From Streptomyces ficellus (GTDB lineage Bacteria > Actinomycetota > Actinomycetes > Streptomycetales > Streptomycetaceae): 60,778 nt of DNA. Below, one piece after another: positions 40,430 through 49,801 of the stretch. Under the pieces are notes generated by a model. That model worked only from the letters and a program-made list of their open reading frames with translations, had not been told where the DNA came from and ran no database searches. How positions within the stretch are numbered: position 1 is the stretch's first letter; each line of letters begins with the position of its first letter. Location: the NCBI RefSeq assembly GCF_030406405.1, contig NZ_JAUEPL010000042.1, positions 1 through 60,778 on the forward strand, in the 5' to 3' direction. Position numbers and translations under genes: made by a program.

Positions 40430-40962
40430 GCGGCGACGTTCGCGCGGGTGGCGCAGCGGTCGGAGCAGTAGCGGCGGGAGCGGTTGGTGGACGTGTCCAG
40501 GTAGGCGTTGCGGCACGGCGCCGCCTGGCACAGGCCCAGCCGGTCGGCGCCGAACTCCGTGAGGTGGAAGGCCAGGCCCATCGCGGCGATCGCCGCGTAC
40601 CCGGCGGTCGCGTTGGACGGGTGGTCCGCGAGGTGCATGTGCCAGCGCGGCCGGCCCTCGTCGTCGAGGTGGTCGTGGCCGGAGATCTGCGGGCTGACCG
40701 GGAACTCCAGCAGCAGCGAGTTGAGCAGGTCCACGGCCTGCCTCTGGTCACCGGCGTCGGCCGCGGCGAAGACCGCCCGCAGCCGCGCCCGTACCGAACG
40801 GAACCGGGTGACGTCCGCGTCGGTCGCGCGCCGCGCCATCTGCGAGGCCTCGCCGAACAGTTCGCGGACCGCCTCCACCGAGGTCAGACAGTCCTTGTTG
40901 CGCGCCGGCTCCTCGGTGTTCACCAGACGTACGGCGTAGTCCGAGTAATAGGCGAGTTCCAC
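40333..40962 (-). CDS. CGNR zinc-finger (ABATE domain) regulator
   Basis: A 209-residue protein: an ABATE-type N-terminal region (YYSDYAVRLVNTEEPARNKD) and a CGNR zinc finger (CQAAPCRNAYLD, then RRYCSDRCATRANVAAYRAR, about 148-183), a stress-responsive DNA-binding type. GTG 40962 follows AAGGA. The C-terminal ~25 residues are Ser/Thr-rich and lie antisense to the end of sodX. Confidence 0.87.
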   Translation of the reverse strand: MELAYYSDYAVRLVNTEEPARNKDCLTSVEAVRELFGEASQMARRATDADVTRFRSVRARLRAVFAAADAGDQRQAVDLLNSLLLEFPVSPQISGHDHLDDEGRPRWHMHLADHPSNATAGYAAIAAMGLAFHLTEFGADRLGLCQAAPCRNAYLDTSTNRSRRYCSDRCATRANVAAYRARKRLETERSASTGRTAETSQESTTPTDR

Positions 40963-41046
40963 TTGTAGTCCTTACGGCGGCGGTCTAGGGTCAGAGCACG
41001 TTCTTGTAAGAGACGGATCTGATACGAGGGTATTACGGAGGTCGCG

Positions 41047-41808
41047 GTGACGGAGACGGCTGCGGGAACCGACTGGCGGGCCTGGCAGGAGAGCTGGGAC
41101 CGCCAGCAGGAGTGGTACATGCCCGACCGCGAGGAGCGGTTCCGGGTCATGCTCGACATGGTCGAGGCGTTCACCGGCGCCGCGCCGAGGGTCCTCGACC
41201 TCGCGTGCGGTACGGGGAGTATTACGGACCGGCTCCTCAAGAGGTTCCCGGACGCGACCAGCACCGGCGTGGACCTCGACCCGGCGCTCCTCGCCATCGC
41301 CGAGGGGTACTTCGCCGGGGACGAGAGGGTGACCTTCGTCCGGGCCGACCTCACCGACCCCCGGTGGGCGCAGGCACTGCCGTACGACTCGTACGACGCC
41401 GTCCTCACCGCCACCGCCCTGCACTGGCTGCACACCGAGCCGCTCACGGCGCTGTACGGGCAGCTCGCCGGACTCGTCCGCGACGGCGGCGTGTTCATGA
41501 ACGCCGACCGCATGAAGGACGAGACCACGCCCCGTATCAACGCCGCCGAGCGCGCCCACCGGCACGCCGCCATGGAGCGGGCCAAGGCCGCGGGCGCGCT
41601 CGACTGGGCCGCCTGGTGGGAGCTGGCCGCCAAGGACCCGGTGCTGGCCGGGCCGACCGCCGAGCGGTTCGCGATCTACGGTGAGCACGCCGAGGGCGAC
41701 GCCCCCTCGCTGGACTGGCACGCGCGCACCCTGCGCGAGGCGGGGTTCGCCGAGGCCAGGGCCGTGTGGTCGTCGCCGTCCGACGCGCTCGTCCTGGCCC
41801 TGAAGTGA
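41047..41808 (+). CDS. Class I SAM-dependent methyltransferase
   Basis: A 253-residue methyltransferase with motif I VLDLACGTGSITDRLLKRFP (about 50-70), GVDLDPALLAIAEGYF (about 77) and TATALHWLHTEPL (about 123), like trans-aconitate methyltransferase relatives. The substrate is unknown. GTG 41047 follows GGAGGTCGC. It is divergent from the CGNR gene, with an 84-nt shared promoter region. Confidence 0.85.
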   Translation: MTETAAGTDWRAWQESWDRQQEWYMPDREERFRVMLDMVEAFTGAAPRVLDLACGTGSITDRLLKRFPDATSTGVDLDPALLAIAEGYFAGDERVTFVRADLTDPRWAQALPYDSYDAVLTATALHWLHTEPLTALYGQLAGLVRDGGVFMNADRMKDETTPRINAAERAHRHAAMERAKAAGALDWAAWWELAAKDPVLAGPTAERFAIYGEHAEGDAPSLDWHARTLREAGFAEARAVWSSPSDALVLALK

Positions 41809-41828
41809 GCCACGGGGCGGTACGGGCA

Positions 41829-41873
41829 TGAGGAAGGGGCGGTACGGGGACTTTCCGTACCGCCCCTTCCTCA
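41829..41873. terminator. Bidirectional terminator before the amino-acid ABC genes
   Basis: Perfect 19-bp inverted repeat (41829-41847 with 41855-41873) with a 7-nt loop, between the convergent methyltransferase and ABC ATPase genes. Confidence 0.87.
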
Positions 41874-41878
41874 CGGGG

Positions 41879-42640
41879 CTACAGCACCTTCGACAGGAAC
41901 GCCTTCGTCCGCTCGTGCTGCGGCTTGGTCAGGACGTCCTTCGGGTTGCCCGACTCGACCACGACACCGCCGTCCATGAAGACCAGCGAGTCGCCCACCT
42001 CACGGGCGAAGCCCATCTCGTGGGTGACCACGACCATCGTCATGCCGCTCTCGGCCAGGTCGCGCATCACGTCCAGCACATCGCCCACCAGTTCCGGGTC
42101 CAGTGCCGACGTCGGCTCGTCGAAGAGCATCAGCTTCGGCTCCATCGCCAGCGCCCGGGCGATCGCCACGCGCTGCTGCTGGCCGCCGGAGAGCTGCGAG
42201 GGGTAGTTGCCGGCCTTGTCGGCCAGGCCGACCCGGTCCAGCAGCTTGCCGGCCCGCTCCCGGGCCACGGCCTTGGACTCGCCCTTGACCTGGATCGGCG
42301 CCTCCATGACGTTCTCCAGCGCCGTCATGTGCGGGAACAGGTTGAACCGCTGGAAGACCATGCCGATGTCGCGCCGCTTGAGCGCCACCTCGTTGTCCTT
42401 CAGCTCGTACAGCTTGTCGCCCTTCTGGCGGTAGCCGACCAGCTCACCGTCGACGTACAGCCGGCCGGCGTTGATCTTCTCCAGGTGGTTGATGCACCGC
42501 AGGAACGTCGACTTGCCGGAGCCGGACGGGCCGATGAGGCAGAACACCTCACCCGCCGCCACCTCCAGGTCGATCCCCTTGAGGATGTGCGCTGCGCCGT
42601 AGGACTTGTGGACGCCCTCGGCTTTCACCATGGCGGTCAT
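41879..42640 (-). CDS. Amino-acid ABC transporter ATPase
   Basis: A 253-residue GlnQ/HisP-type ATPase that powers polar amino-acid uptake. Walker A is GPSGSGKST (about 37), the Q-loop lies in MVFQRFNLFPHM, the signature is LSGGQQQRVAIARAL (about 150), and Walker B is LMLFDEPTSALDPE (about 170). ATG 42640 overlaps the permease stop by 4 nt. Last gene of a three-gene operon (binding protein, permease, ATPase). Confidence 0.95.
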   Translation of the reverse strand: MTAMVKAEGVHKSYGAAHILKGIDLEVAAGEVFCLIGPSGSGKSTFLRCINHLEKINAGRLYVDGELVGYRQKGDKLYELKDNEVALKRRDIGMVFQRFNLFPHMTALENVMEAPIQVKGESKAVARERAGKLLDRVGLADKAGNYPSQLSGGQQQRVAIARALAMEPKLMLFDEPTSALDPELVGDVLDVMRDLAESGMTMVVVTHEMGFAREVGDSLVFMDGGVVVESGNPKDVLTKPQHERTKAFLSKVL

Positions 42641-43572
42641 CGGGCCACCTCCGGGCGGCGGAACGTGGCGAGGGTCGACGTGACCTTCTGCCAGGGGGTG
42701 GGCGGCAGGCTGCGGCTGGAGCCGCGTGCGTAGTACCGCTCCAGGTAATACTGCCCGACGCTGAGGACCGAGGTCATGATCAGGTACCAGGCGGCGGCGA
42801 GGAACAGCATCTCCACCGGGGCACCGGACGTCTGGCCGATGTCCTGCGCGAACCTCAGCAGCTCGTAGTACTGGACGGCCGCCACCAGGGAGGTCGTCTT
42901 GAGCATGTTGATGACCTCGTTGCCCGTGGGCGGCACGATCACGCGCATCGCCTGCGGGATCACGATCCGCCGCAGCGTCTTGCCGTGGCTCATGCCCAGC
43001 GCGTGGGCGGCCTCGGTCTGGCCCTCGTCGACCGCGAGGAGGCCCGCGCGGCAGATCTCCGCCATGTACGCGGCCTCGTTCAGGCCCAGGCCGAGCAGCG
43101 CCGTCAGGAGCGGCGTCATGAAGTCGGACCACTCGTCCTTGTAGACCGGGCCGAGGTTGATGTACTCGAAGACCAGGCCGAGGTTGAACCAGACGAAGAG
43201 CTGGACCAGGACCGGGGTGCCCCGGAAGAACCAGATGTAGAACCAGGCGATCGCGGAGGTCACCGGATTCTTCGACAGCCGCATCACCGCGAGGATGATG
43301 CCGCCGACGATGCCGATCGCCATCGACAGGACGGTCAGCAGCAGGGTCTGGCCGACGCCCTCGATGATCCGGTCGTCGAAGAAGTAGTCCGGGACGGCGT
43401 CCCAGTTGATCTGGCCTTGCGCGAAGGCGTAGACGATCGCGGCGAACGCCGCGATGGCGATGACGGCGGTGACGTACCGGCCGTAGTGGCGGACCGGGAT
43501 GGCCTTGATCGCCTCCGGGCCCGAGGGCGGCACGGCGTCCTCGGGACCCGTCTTCTTGATGTCAGTTGTCAC
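42637..43572 (-). CDS. Amino-acid ABC transporter permease
   Basis: A 311-residue HisM/GlnP-type permease with a cytoplasmic N-terminus of about 30 residues and five or six helices. WFFRGTPVLVQLFVWF (about 115) and the EAA-type loop QTEAAHALGMSHGKTLRRIVIP (about 185-205) are family hallmarks. A single permease with one ATPase suggests a homodimer. ATG 43572. Confidence 0.94.
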   Translation of the reverse strand: MTTDIKKTGPEDAVPPSGPEAIKAIPVRHYGRYVTAVIAIAAFAAIVYAFAQGQINWDAVPDYFFDDRIIEGVGQTLLLTVLSMAIGIVGGIILAVMRLSKNPVTSAIAWFYIWFFRGTPVLVQLFVWFNLGLVFEYINLGPVYKDEWSDFMTPLLTALLGLGLNEAAYMAEICRAGLLAVDEGQTEAAHALGMSHGKTLRRIVIPQAMRVIVPPTGNEVINMLKTTSLVAAVQYYELLRFAQDIGQTSGAPVEMLFLAAAWYLIMTSVLSVGQYYLERYYARGSSRSLPPTPWQKVTSTLATFRRPEVAR

Positions 43573-43612
43573 GGTGGTGCCTTTCAGGAACCTGTGAGGT
43601 GCGTGTGGCCGG

Positions 43613-44602
43613 TCAGGAACCGCCGTTGATCTTTGCCTCGGTCACCGCGCCGGCGGCGACACCCCACTTGTCCAGCACCTTCTTGTAGTCGCCGTTCGCG
43701 ATGATCGCGTCCATGGCGGCCTTGATCGCGTCGCGCAGCTGGGTGTTGCCCTTGGCGATCGCGATGCCGTACGGAGCGGCCTCGACCTGCTGGCCGACCA
43801 GCTGGAAGTCCTTGCCGCCGCCCGAGGTCTTCACCGTGTACGCGGCGACCGGGTAGTCCGAGGAGCCGGCGTGGGCACCACCGGCGCGCAGCCGGGTCTG
43901 GGCCTGCTGGTCGTTGTCGAACGCCTCGATGGTGATCTTGCCCTTCTTGGCCTTCACACACTTCGCGGACTCGGCCTTGGCCAGGTCCTCCGAGACGGTG
44001 CCCCGCTGCACGACGATCTTCTTGCCGCACAGGTCGGCCCAGCCCTTGATGCCCTGGTCGGCACCCTTCTTGGTGTAGATCGACACACCGGCGTTGAAGT
44101 AGTCGACGAAGTCGACGCCCTCGCCGACCTTCTTCTTGGTCTCCGAGTCGATACCCAGCTGACGGTCCTTGGTGTCCGTCATCGCCGACATCGCGATGTC
44201 GTAGCGCTTGGCGCGCAGACCCGTGATCAGGGTGTCGAAGGTGGCGTTCTCGAATTCGAACCGCACGCCGAGCTGCCGGCTCATGGCATCAGCCAGATCC
44301 GGGTCGATACCGACCGTCTTGCCGTCCTTGTCCTTGAACTCAACAGGGGCGTACGCGATGTCCGAGCCGACCTTGATGACGCCCTTGTCGCGGATGTCCT
44401 GCGGCAGCCGGTCGGCGAGGGGAGCGGCGATGGGCGGAGGGCCGGACGGCTCGTTCGCCTGCTTGGGCTTGTTCGTCTGGTCGCCACAGGCGGTCAGCAG
44501 CATCGAGCCGGCGACCGCGATCGCGGCGACCGCGGCCATCCGGGACGCCCTCGGCGTCCGGCTCTTCGCGACGGTCGTACAGCGGGTGGTGCTTGCGGTC
44601 AT
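43613..44602 (-). CDS. Amino-acid-binding lipoprotein
   Basis: A 329-residue family 3 solute-binding protein. The N-terminus is basic and then hydrophobic and ends in the lipobox LLTAC (about residue 39). The domain signatures DIAYAPVEFKDKDGKTVGID and AKRYDIAMSAMTDTKDRQ follow. It captures a polar amino acid for the downstream permease and ATPase; which one cannot be told. ATG 44602 follows GGAGGAACC. Confidence 0.93.
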   Translation of the reverse strand: MTASTTRCTTVAKSRTPRASRMAAVAAIAVAGSMLLTACGDQTNKPKQANEPSGPPPIAAPLADRLPQDIRDKGVIKVGSDIAYAPVEFKDKDGKTVGIDPDLADAMSRQLGVRFEFENATFDTLITGLRAKRYDIAMSAMTDTKDRQLGIDSETKKKVGEGVDFVDYFNAGVSIYTKKGADQGIKGWADLCGKKIVVQRGTVSEDLAKAESAKCVKAKKGKITIEAFDNDQQAQTRLRAGGAHAGSSDYPVAAYTVKTSGGGKDFQLVGQQVEAAPYGIAIAKGNTQLRDAIKAAMDAIIANGDYKKVLDKWGVAAGAVTEAKINGGS

Positions 44603-45134
44603 GGTCGGGTTCCTCCGGCGGGTTAAGAGGGGAAGCCAAAAGGGTCGGGCACGCACCTTCGGGTGTCGCGACCTCGTGTGGTTACGGCATCTTGCCATTC
44701 GGACCGGCCTGAACAGGGGGCCGCGCATGTCAAAATCGGATAACGGGAGAACCCCGAACCCCGACAGGCCGGTACATCAGGGCCGGACCTTCTGCGGGAC
44801 TACCTTCCTCCGGCCGGAAAATCTCCGGTCCATCTTGTTATTCGGACGCGATCCGCATCGCATTCCGCATGTCATTCGGACTTGTCCAGATATTCCGCTA
44901 TGGGTCATATCACGGGTACCGGTCTCAGGCCAGGGTCGAGCCGGACGTGATGTATGGACTCGTCGGCGGAGCCGTCCGTCCGGTAAGAAGGATCCTTACA
45001 CCCCTCATCCGGGGCTCAGGGCGCGTGTGCGGCGCGCCCGCGCGACTGCCAGACACGGCGGACGCGGTGCCCGCCCACCCCTCCTCAACCAGGAGTGGCC
45101 ACCCTCAACCTGTAATGACTTAAGGGGTCAACAA
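44603..45134. promoter_or_regulatory. Divergent intergenic region (ABC operon / malic enzyme)
   Basis: This 532-nt gap shows no gene. It has AT-richer patches than its neighbours and three direct copies of ATTCGGAC (44697-44704, 44840-44847, 44874-44881; the last two 34 bp apart). It should contain both divergent promoters; specific -10/-35 boxes were not assigned. Confidence 0.5.
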
Positions 45135-46352
45135 ATGGCAGCGGAGATCGTCAATCCTCGCAGCGACAGTGACAACAGCACCGAGAGTGCCTCCGACGAG
45201 CCCTTCGATCCGGCGTTCGCGCTGCATCGGGGCGGCAAGATGGCCGTCCAGGCGACGGTTCCGGTGCGCGACAAGGACGATTTGTCCCTCGCGTACACCC
45301 CCGGCGTCGCCAAGGTGTGCAGCGCCATCGCCGAGCGGCCGGAGCTCGTGCACGACTACACCTGGAAGTCCCAGGTCGTCGCCGTCGTGACGGACGGTAC
45401 GGCCGTGCTCGGACTCGGTGACATCGGCCCGGAGGCGTCCCTCCCGGTCATGGAGGGGAAGGCGATCCTCTTCAAGCAGTTCGGCGGCGTGGACGCGGTG
45501 CCCATCGCGCTCGCCACGACCGACACGGACGAGATCGTCGAGACCGTCGTCCGCCTCGCGCCGTCCTTCGGCGGCGTGAACCTGGAGGACATCTCGGCGC
45601 CCCGCTGCTTCGAGATCGAGCGCAAGCTCCAGGAGCGGCTGGACATCCCGGTCTTCCACGACGACCAGCACGGCACGGCCGTGGTCACCCTGGCCGCCCT
45701 GCGCAACGCCGCGAAGCTGACCGGGCGCGGCCTGGGCGATCTGCGCGCGGTGATCTCCGGAGCCGGCGCGGCCGGTGTCGCCATCGCCAAGTTCCTGCTG
45801 GAGGCGGGCCTCGGCGACGTGGCGGTCGCGGACCGCAAGGGCATCGTCAGCCGGGACCGCGACGACCTGACCGATGTGAAGCGCGAGCTCGCCGAGCTCA
45901 CCAACCGGGCGGGGCTGTCCGGCTCGCTGGAGACCGCGCTGGCCGGCGCGGACGTCTTCATCGGCGTCAGCGGCGGTACGGTGCCGGAGGCGGCGGTCGC
46001 GTCGATGGCGCCGAACTCGTTCGTGTTCGCCATGGCCAACCCGAACCCGGAGGTCCACCCCGACGTCGCGCACAAGTACGCGTCGGTGGTGGCGACCGGC
46101 CGCTCGGACTACCCGAACCAGATCAACAACGTCCTCGCCTTCCCCGGCATCTTCGCGGGCGCGCTCCAGGTGCGGGCGTCCCGGATCACCGAGGGCATGA
46201 AGATCGCGGCGGCGAACGCCCTGGCGGACGTGGTGGGTGACCAGCTGGCCGCCGACTACGTGATCCCGTCGCCGTTCGACGAGCGGGTCGCCCCGGCGGT
46301 CACCGCCGCCGTGGCCGCGGCCGCGCGCGCGGAGGGCGTGGCCCGCCGCTAG
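45135..46352 (+). CDS. NAD(P)-dependent malic enzyme
   Basis: Oxidatively decarboxylates malate to pyruvate, supplying NAD(P)H and pyruvate. The 405-residue protein has LAYTPGVAKVCSAI (about 52), the catalytic and metal-binding stretch FHDDQHGTAVVTLAALRNAA (about 175), and the Rossmann motif VISGAGAAGVAIAKFLL (about 205). SDYPNQINNVLAFPG closes the active site. Size fits the small bacterial class. By position it corresponds to the NADP-type enzyme SCO5261 of S. coelicolor (from memory). ATG 45135, AAGGGG upstream. Confidence 0.94.
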   Translation: MAAEIVNPRSDSDNSTESASDEPFDPAFALHRGGKMAVQATVPVRDKDDLSLAYTPGVAKVCSAIAERPELVHDYTWKSQVVAVVTDGTAVLGLGDIGPEASLPVMEGKAILFKQFGGVDAVPIALATTDTDEIVETVVRLAPSFGGVNLEDISAPRCFEIERKLQERLDIPVFHDDQHGTAVVTLAALRNAAKLTGRGLGDLRAVISGAGAAGVAIAKFLLEAGLGDVAVADRKGIVSRDRDDLTDVKRELAELTNRAGLSGSLETALAGADVFIGVSGGTVPEAAVASMAPNSFVFAMANPNPEVHPDVAHKYASVVATGRSDYPNQINNVLAFPGIFAGALQVRASRITEGMKIAAANALADVVGDQLAADYVIPSPFDERVAPAVTAAVAAAARAEGVARR

Positions 46353-46374
46353 CGCCTGGCGGGGTGCCTGTCCG

Positions 46375-46419
46375 GAAGGGCCCCGTTCCGTCCCCTCGGG
46401 GAGCGGAACGGGGCCCTTC
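46375..46419 (+). terminator. Terminator after malic enzyme
   Basis: Perfect 16-bp inverted repeat GAAGGGCCCCGTTCCG with a 13-nt loop, 22 nt after the stop codon. Confidence 0.86.
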
Positions 46420-46570
46420 GGTGTATCCGGGGCCGGAGGGGTGGCGCGGTTGGACTTTCCGTACGGGTCCTTGGACCGGCCGCGTGATGTTCGCCGCCGC
46501 TCTTCCGGAGGTTCACATGGGGCTGCTGTGATGCGCGCGCCACCCCACCTCACGACAGCAGGAGGCGCGA

Positions 46571-47152
46571 GTGAATCTGGTCGTCAACGGTGACGCCGAG
46601 AGCGGTCCCGGGGGCACCGCCGAACCCGTCGGGACCGTAATCGGCTGGCAGGTCGTGCAGGGCGCGCCCGCCCTCGTCGCGTACAGCCTCGGCGGTGGTT
46701 ACCCCACCGCCTCGGACCCCGGTCCCGACCGGCGCGGGAGCCGGTTCTTCTCCGGCGGCACCTCGCCCCGCACGGCCCTGCTCCAGGACATCGCCCTGCC
46801 CGCCACCGGCGCCACCGGCCACGCGGCCGTGGACGCCGCTCAGGTGCGGTACGCCGTGACCGCCTGGCTCGGCGGATACGCGTCCCAGGAGGACGGCGCC
46901 CGGCTGTCGGTGGAGTTCCGCGACGCCAAGGGCACCCCCGTTGCGCTGAGCGTGCTCGGGCCGGTGACGGCGGGGGAGCGCAAGGGGCGTACGGGGCTGC
47001 TGGAGCGCACGGCCGGGGCGCTCCTGCCGCCCGGTGCCCGTACCGCGCGCGTCCTGCTCGTCCTCACGCGTACCGGCGGCGGCACGTCGAACGACGGTTA
47101 CGCGGACGGGATCACGCTCACGCTCACGGGGCCCACGGGGGTACGGAAATGA
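46571..47152 (+). CDS. Jelly-roll-like protein coupled to PhoD
   Basis: A 193-residue beta-rich protein starting NLVVNGDAESGPGG, the opening typical of CBM4/9-like and other jelly-roll modules (N-x-V-x-N-G-D-x-E). The middle contains ALLQDIALPAT and the end ARTARVLLVLTRTGGGTSNDG and YADGITLTL. There is no signal peptide from GTG 46571 (GGAGG upstream). Its stop overlaps the phoD start by 4 nt, so the two proteins are made together; a ligand-binding partner of the phosphatase is plausible but unproven. Confidence 0.7.
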   Translation: MNLVVNGDAESGPGGTAEPVGTVIGWQVVQGAPALVAYSLGGGYPTASDPGPDRRGSRFFSGGTSPRTALLQDIALPATGATGHAAVDAAQVRYAVTAWLGGYASQEDGARLSVEFRDAKGTPVALSVLGPVTAGERKGRTGLLERTAGALLPPGARTARVLLVLTRTGGGTSNDGYADGITLTLTGPTGVRK

Positions 47153-48705
47153 CGCTCGACCGACGCAGTCTGCTCAAGGCCGCCGGAGCCGCCGGCGCGC
47201 TCAACGTCGTCTGGCCGCTGAGCGCCGGGCTCTCGCCCGCCCAGGCCCGCGAGGCCGCCGAAGCGCTCGGCGCCGACTACGATCCGGCGCCCTTCACCCT
47301 CGGCGTGGCCTCCGGCGACCCGCAGCCCTCCGGCGTCGTGCTGTGGACGCGCCTCGCGCCCGAGCCGCTCGCCGCCGAGCAGAAGCTGCCCGAGGTCGTC
47401 GAGGTCGAGTGGGTCGTCGCCGAGGACCAGGCCCTCAGCCGCGTCGTGGCCCGGGGCAAGGCGCCCGCCTCCGCGACGCTCGGCCACAGCGTCCACGTAC
47501 CCGTGAACGGCCTCCAGGCGGGCCGCCACTACTGGTACGCCTTCACGGCGCTGGGCAGGACCAGCCGGGTCGGCCGGACGAAGACCGCGCCGGTCGGCGC
47601 CGTCTCGCGCGTCCGCTTCGCCGCCGCCAACTGCCAGGCCTTCCACGACGGCTACTACGCCGCCCACCGGGGCATCGCCCGTGAGAACGTCGACTTCGTC
47701 GTCCACCTCGGCGACTACATCTACGAGCACGGCCCCGTGGGCGGTGACCACGTGCGGGATCACGAGGGCCCCGCGGTCCTCACGCTCGCCGACTACCGCC
47801 GCCGCCACGCGCTCTACAAGGGCGACGCCTCCCTGCGCGAGGCGCACGCCGCGCACCCCTGGTTCCTCACCTGGGACGACCACGAGGTCGTCAACGACTA
47901 CAGCGGTACGGGCGGCGGGGCGCCCTTCATGCAGCGGCGGGCCGCGGCGTACCAGGCCTGGTACGAGAACATGCCGCACCGCGACAACTCCGCCACCGCC
48001 GCCCTGCCCGACCCCGAGATCCACCGCGTGCGCCGCTGGGGCGACCTGCTGGAGCTGACCGTCCTCGACCTGCGCTCCTACCGCTCCGCCCAGAACCTCG
48101 CCAACGGCACCATCCTGGGCGCCGCCCAGAAGTCCTGGCTCAAGGGGACCATCGACCGCGCGCCCGACTCCTGGCACATATGGGCCAACTCGATCATGCT
48201 CAGCCAGCTGCGCGGCCGGCCGGGCGGCTCGTACATGTTCACCGACCAGTGGGACGGCTTCCTCGCCGAGCGCAAGGAGGTCCTGCACCACGTCCACACC
48301 AGCGGCCTGGAAGACCTCGTCGTCATCACCGGCGACTGGCACTCCGCCTTCGTCGACGACATCCGCACCGACTTCGACGACACGTCCTCGCCGCTGGTCG
48401 GTACGGAGTTCACGGCCCACTCGGTGACCTCGGGCGCGTACTCCGCCGACTGGAACGCGACCAACGGCCCCCTCATGGGCAAGGCCAACCCGCACCTGAA
48501 GTACTTCGAGGGCAACCGGTACGGCTACGACGTCTACGAGGTCACGCCGCAGCGCTTCAGCGCCCATATGCGGGTGATCGCCGACCGGCGCGACCCGCTC
48601 TCCCCGGTGACCACGCTCACCACCTTCCACGTGGACCGGGGGAAGACCGGCTCCTACGAGGACCCGGCGACGAGGAACAGCCCGGCGCAGTACCGCCGGG
48701 ACTGA
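47149..48705 (+). CDS. phoD: PhoD-type alkaline phosphatase/phosphodiesterase
   Basis: A 518-residue secreted phosphatase of the PhoD family. A twin-arginine signal (LDRRSLLKAAGAAG, then cleavage near SPAQA) exports it folded. An N-terminal Ig-like domain (about 50-150) is followed by the metallophosphatase core: HLGDYIYEHG (about 187), TWDDHEVVNDY (about 245) and ITGDWHSAF (about 405), which carry the Fe/Ca ligands. It releases phosphate from phosphodiesters outside the cell. The usual control by PhoP is not clearly supported here; a single TTCACATG-like element is upstream of the operon. Confidence 0.92.
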   Translation: MTLDRRSLLKAAGAAGALNVVWPLSAGLSPAQAREAAEALGADYDPAPFTLGVASGDPQPSGVVLWTRLAPEPLAAEQKLPEVVEVEWVVAEDQALSRVVARGKAPASATLGHSVHVPVNGLQAGRHYWYAFTALGRTSRVGRTKTAPVGAVSRVRFAAANCQAFHDGYYAAHRGIARENVDFVVHLGDYIYEHGPVGGDHVRDHEGPAVLTLADYRRRHALYKGDASLREAHAAHPWFLTWDDHEVVNDYSGTGGGAPFMQRRAAAYQAWYENMPHRDNSATAALPDPEIHRVRRWGDLLELTVLDLRSYRSAQNLANGTILGAAQKSWLKGTIDRAPDSWHIWANSIMLSQLRGRPGGSYMFTDQWDGFLAERKEVLHHVHTSGLEDLVVITGDWHSAFVDDIRTDFDDTSSPLVGTEFTAHSVTSGAYSADWNATNGPLMGKANPHLKYFEGNRYGYDVYEVTPQRFSAHMRVIADRRDPLSPVTTLTTFHVDRGKTGSYEDPATRNSPAQYRRD

Positions 48706-48727
48706 CGCCGGGACTGACGTACGTCAC

Positions 48728-48756
48728 ACCGGTGCGCGGTACCGCCGCGCACCGGT
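48728..48756 (+). terminator. Hairpin after phoD
   Basis: Perfect 12-bp repeat ACCGGTGCGCGG with a 5-nt loop, 22 nt after the phoD stop. Confidence 0.75.
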
Positions 48757-48775
48757 CCGTCCTATGGTCAAGGTC

Positions 48776-49741
48776 ATGTTCGCTGCCTACGCCGCCCGAA
48801 TCGACCGCGACCAGCCGCTGAACGGACTGGAGCTGGGCGAACGCCCCGCCCCCGAGGTCCGTCCCGGCTGGACCACCGTCACCGTCAAGGCCGCCTCCCT
48901 CAACCACCACGACCTGTGGTCGCTGCGCGGGGTCGGCCTCGGTGAGGACAAGCTCCCGATGATCCTCGGCTGCGACGCGGCCGGCCTGGACGAGGACGGC
49001 AACGAGGTGGTCGTCCACTCCGTCATCGGCCAGACCGGCCACGGCGTCGGCCCCGACGAGCCCCGCTCCATCCTGACCGAGCGCTACCAGGGCACGTTCG
49101 CCGAGAAGGTCGCCGTCCCCGCCTGGAACGTGCTGCCCAAGCCGAAGGAGCTGTCCTTCGAGGAGGCCGCCTGCCTGCCGACCGCGTGGCTCACCGCGTA
49201 CCGCATGCTCTTCACCAACGGGGGCGTACGGCCCGGGGACTCGGTCCTCGTGCAGGGCGCGGGCGGCGGGGTCGCCACGGCCGCGATCGCCCTCGGCAAG
49301 GCGGCGGGTCTGCGGGTCTTCGCCACCAGCCGGGACGAGGCCAAGCGCAAGCGGGCGGTCGAGCTGGGCGCGGTGGAGGCCTACGAGCCGGGGGCGCGGC
49401 TGCCGCAGCGGGTGGACGCGGTCATCGAGACCGTCGGCGCGGCCACCTGGTCGCACTCGGTGAAGTCGCTGCGGCCCGGCGGCACGCTGGTGATCTCGGG
49501 TGCGACGAGCGGTGACCAGCCCTCGCACGCCGAGCTGACGCGGATCTTCTTCCTGGAACTGAAGGTCGTGGGCTCCACGATGGGCTCCAAGGACGAGCTG
49601 GAGGACCTGCTCGCCTTCTGTGCGGCGACGGGCGTACGGCCGGTCATCGACGAGGTGCTGCCGCTGGACCGGGCGCGGGAGGGCTTCGAGAAGATGGCGG
49701 CGGGCGACCTGTTCGGCAAGATTGTCCTGACCAACCCTTGA
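48776..49741 (+). CDS. Zinc-type alcohol dehydrogenase / quinone oxidoreductase-like
   Basis: A 321-residue medium-chain dehydrogenase/reductase. The GroES-like part contains LNHHDLWSLRGVGLG and ILGCDAAG; the Rossmann domain has LVQGAGGGVATAAIALGKAAG (about 155-175). The structural-zinc cysteines are absent and a catalytic zinc site is not obvious, so a quinone-oxidoreductase-like activity is more likely. ATG 48776 is preferred to ATG 48764, as the following residues fit the family start. Confidence 0.87.
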   Translation: MFAAYAARIDRDQPLNGLELGERPAPEVRPGWTTVTVKAASLNHHDLWSLRGVGLGEDKLPMILGCDAAGLDEDGNEVVVHSVIGQTGHGVGPDEPRSILTERYQGTFAEKVAVPAWNVLPKPKELSFEEAACLPTAWLTAYRMLFTNGGVRPGDSVLVQGAGGGVATAAIALGKAAGLRVFATSRDEAKRKRAVELGAVEAYEPGARLPQRVDAVIETVGAATWSHSVKSLRPGGTLVISGATSGDQPSHAELTRIFFLELKVVGSTMGSKDELEDLLAFCAATGVRPVIDEVLPLDRAREGFEKMAAGDLFGKIVLTNP

Positions 49742-49801
49742 TGGCTCCTCAGTTCCGCTGATGGGATCTCCGGCACTGCCGATCGTGCCGGAGGTCCCTT
49801 T

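Noticed and set aside
46500..46520. PHO box upstream of the PhoD operon
   Set aside because: Only one GGTTCACATGG-like unit is visible, with a mismatch to the consensus and no second direct repeat.
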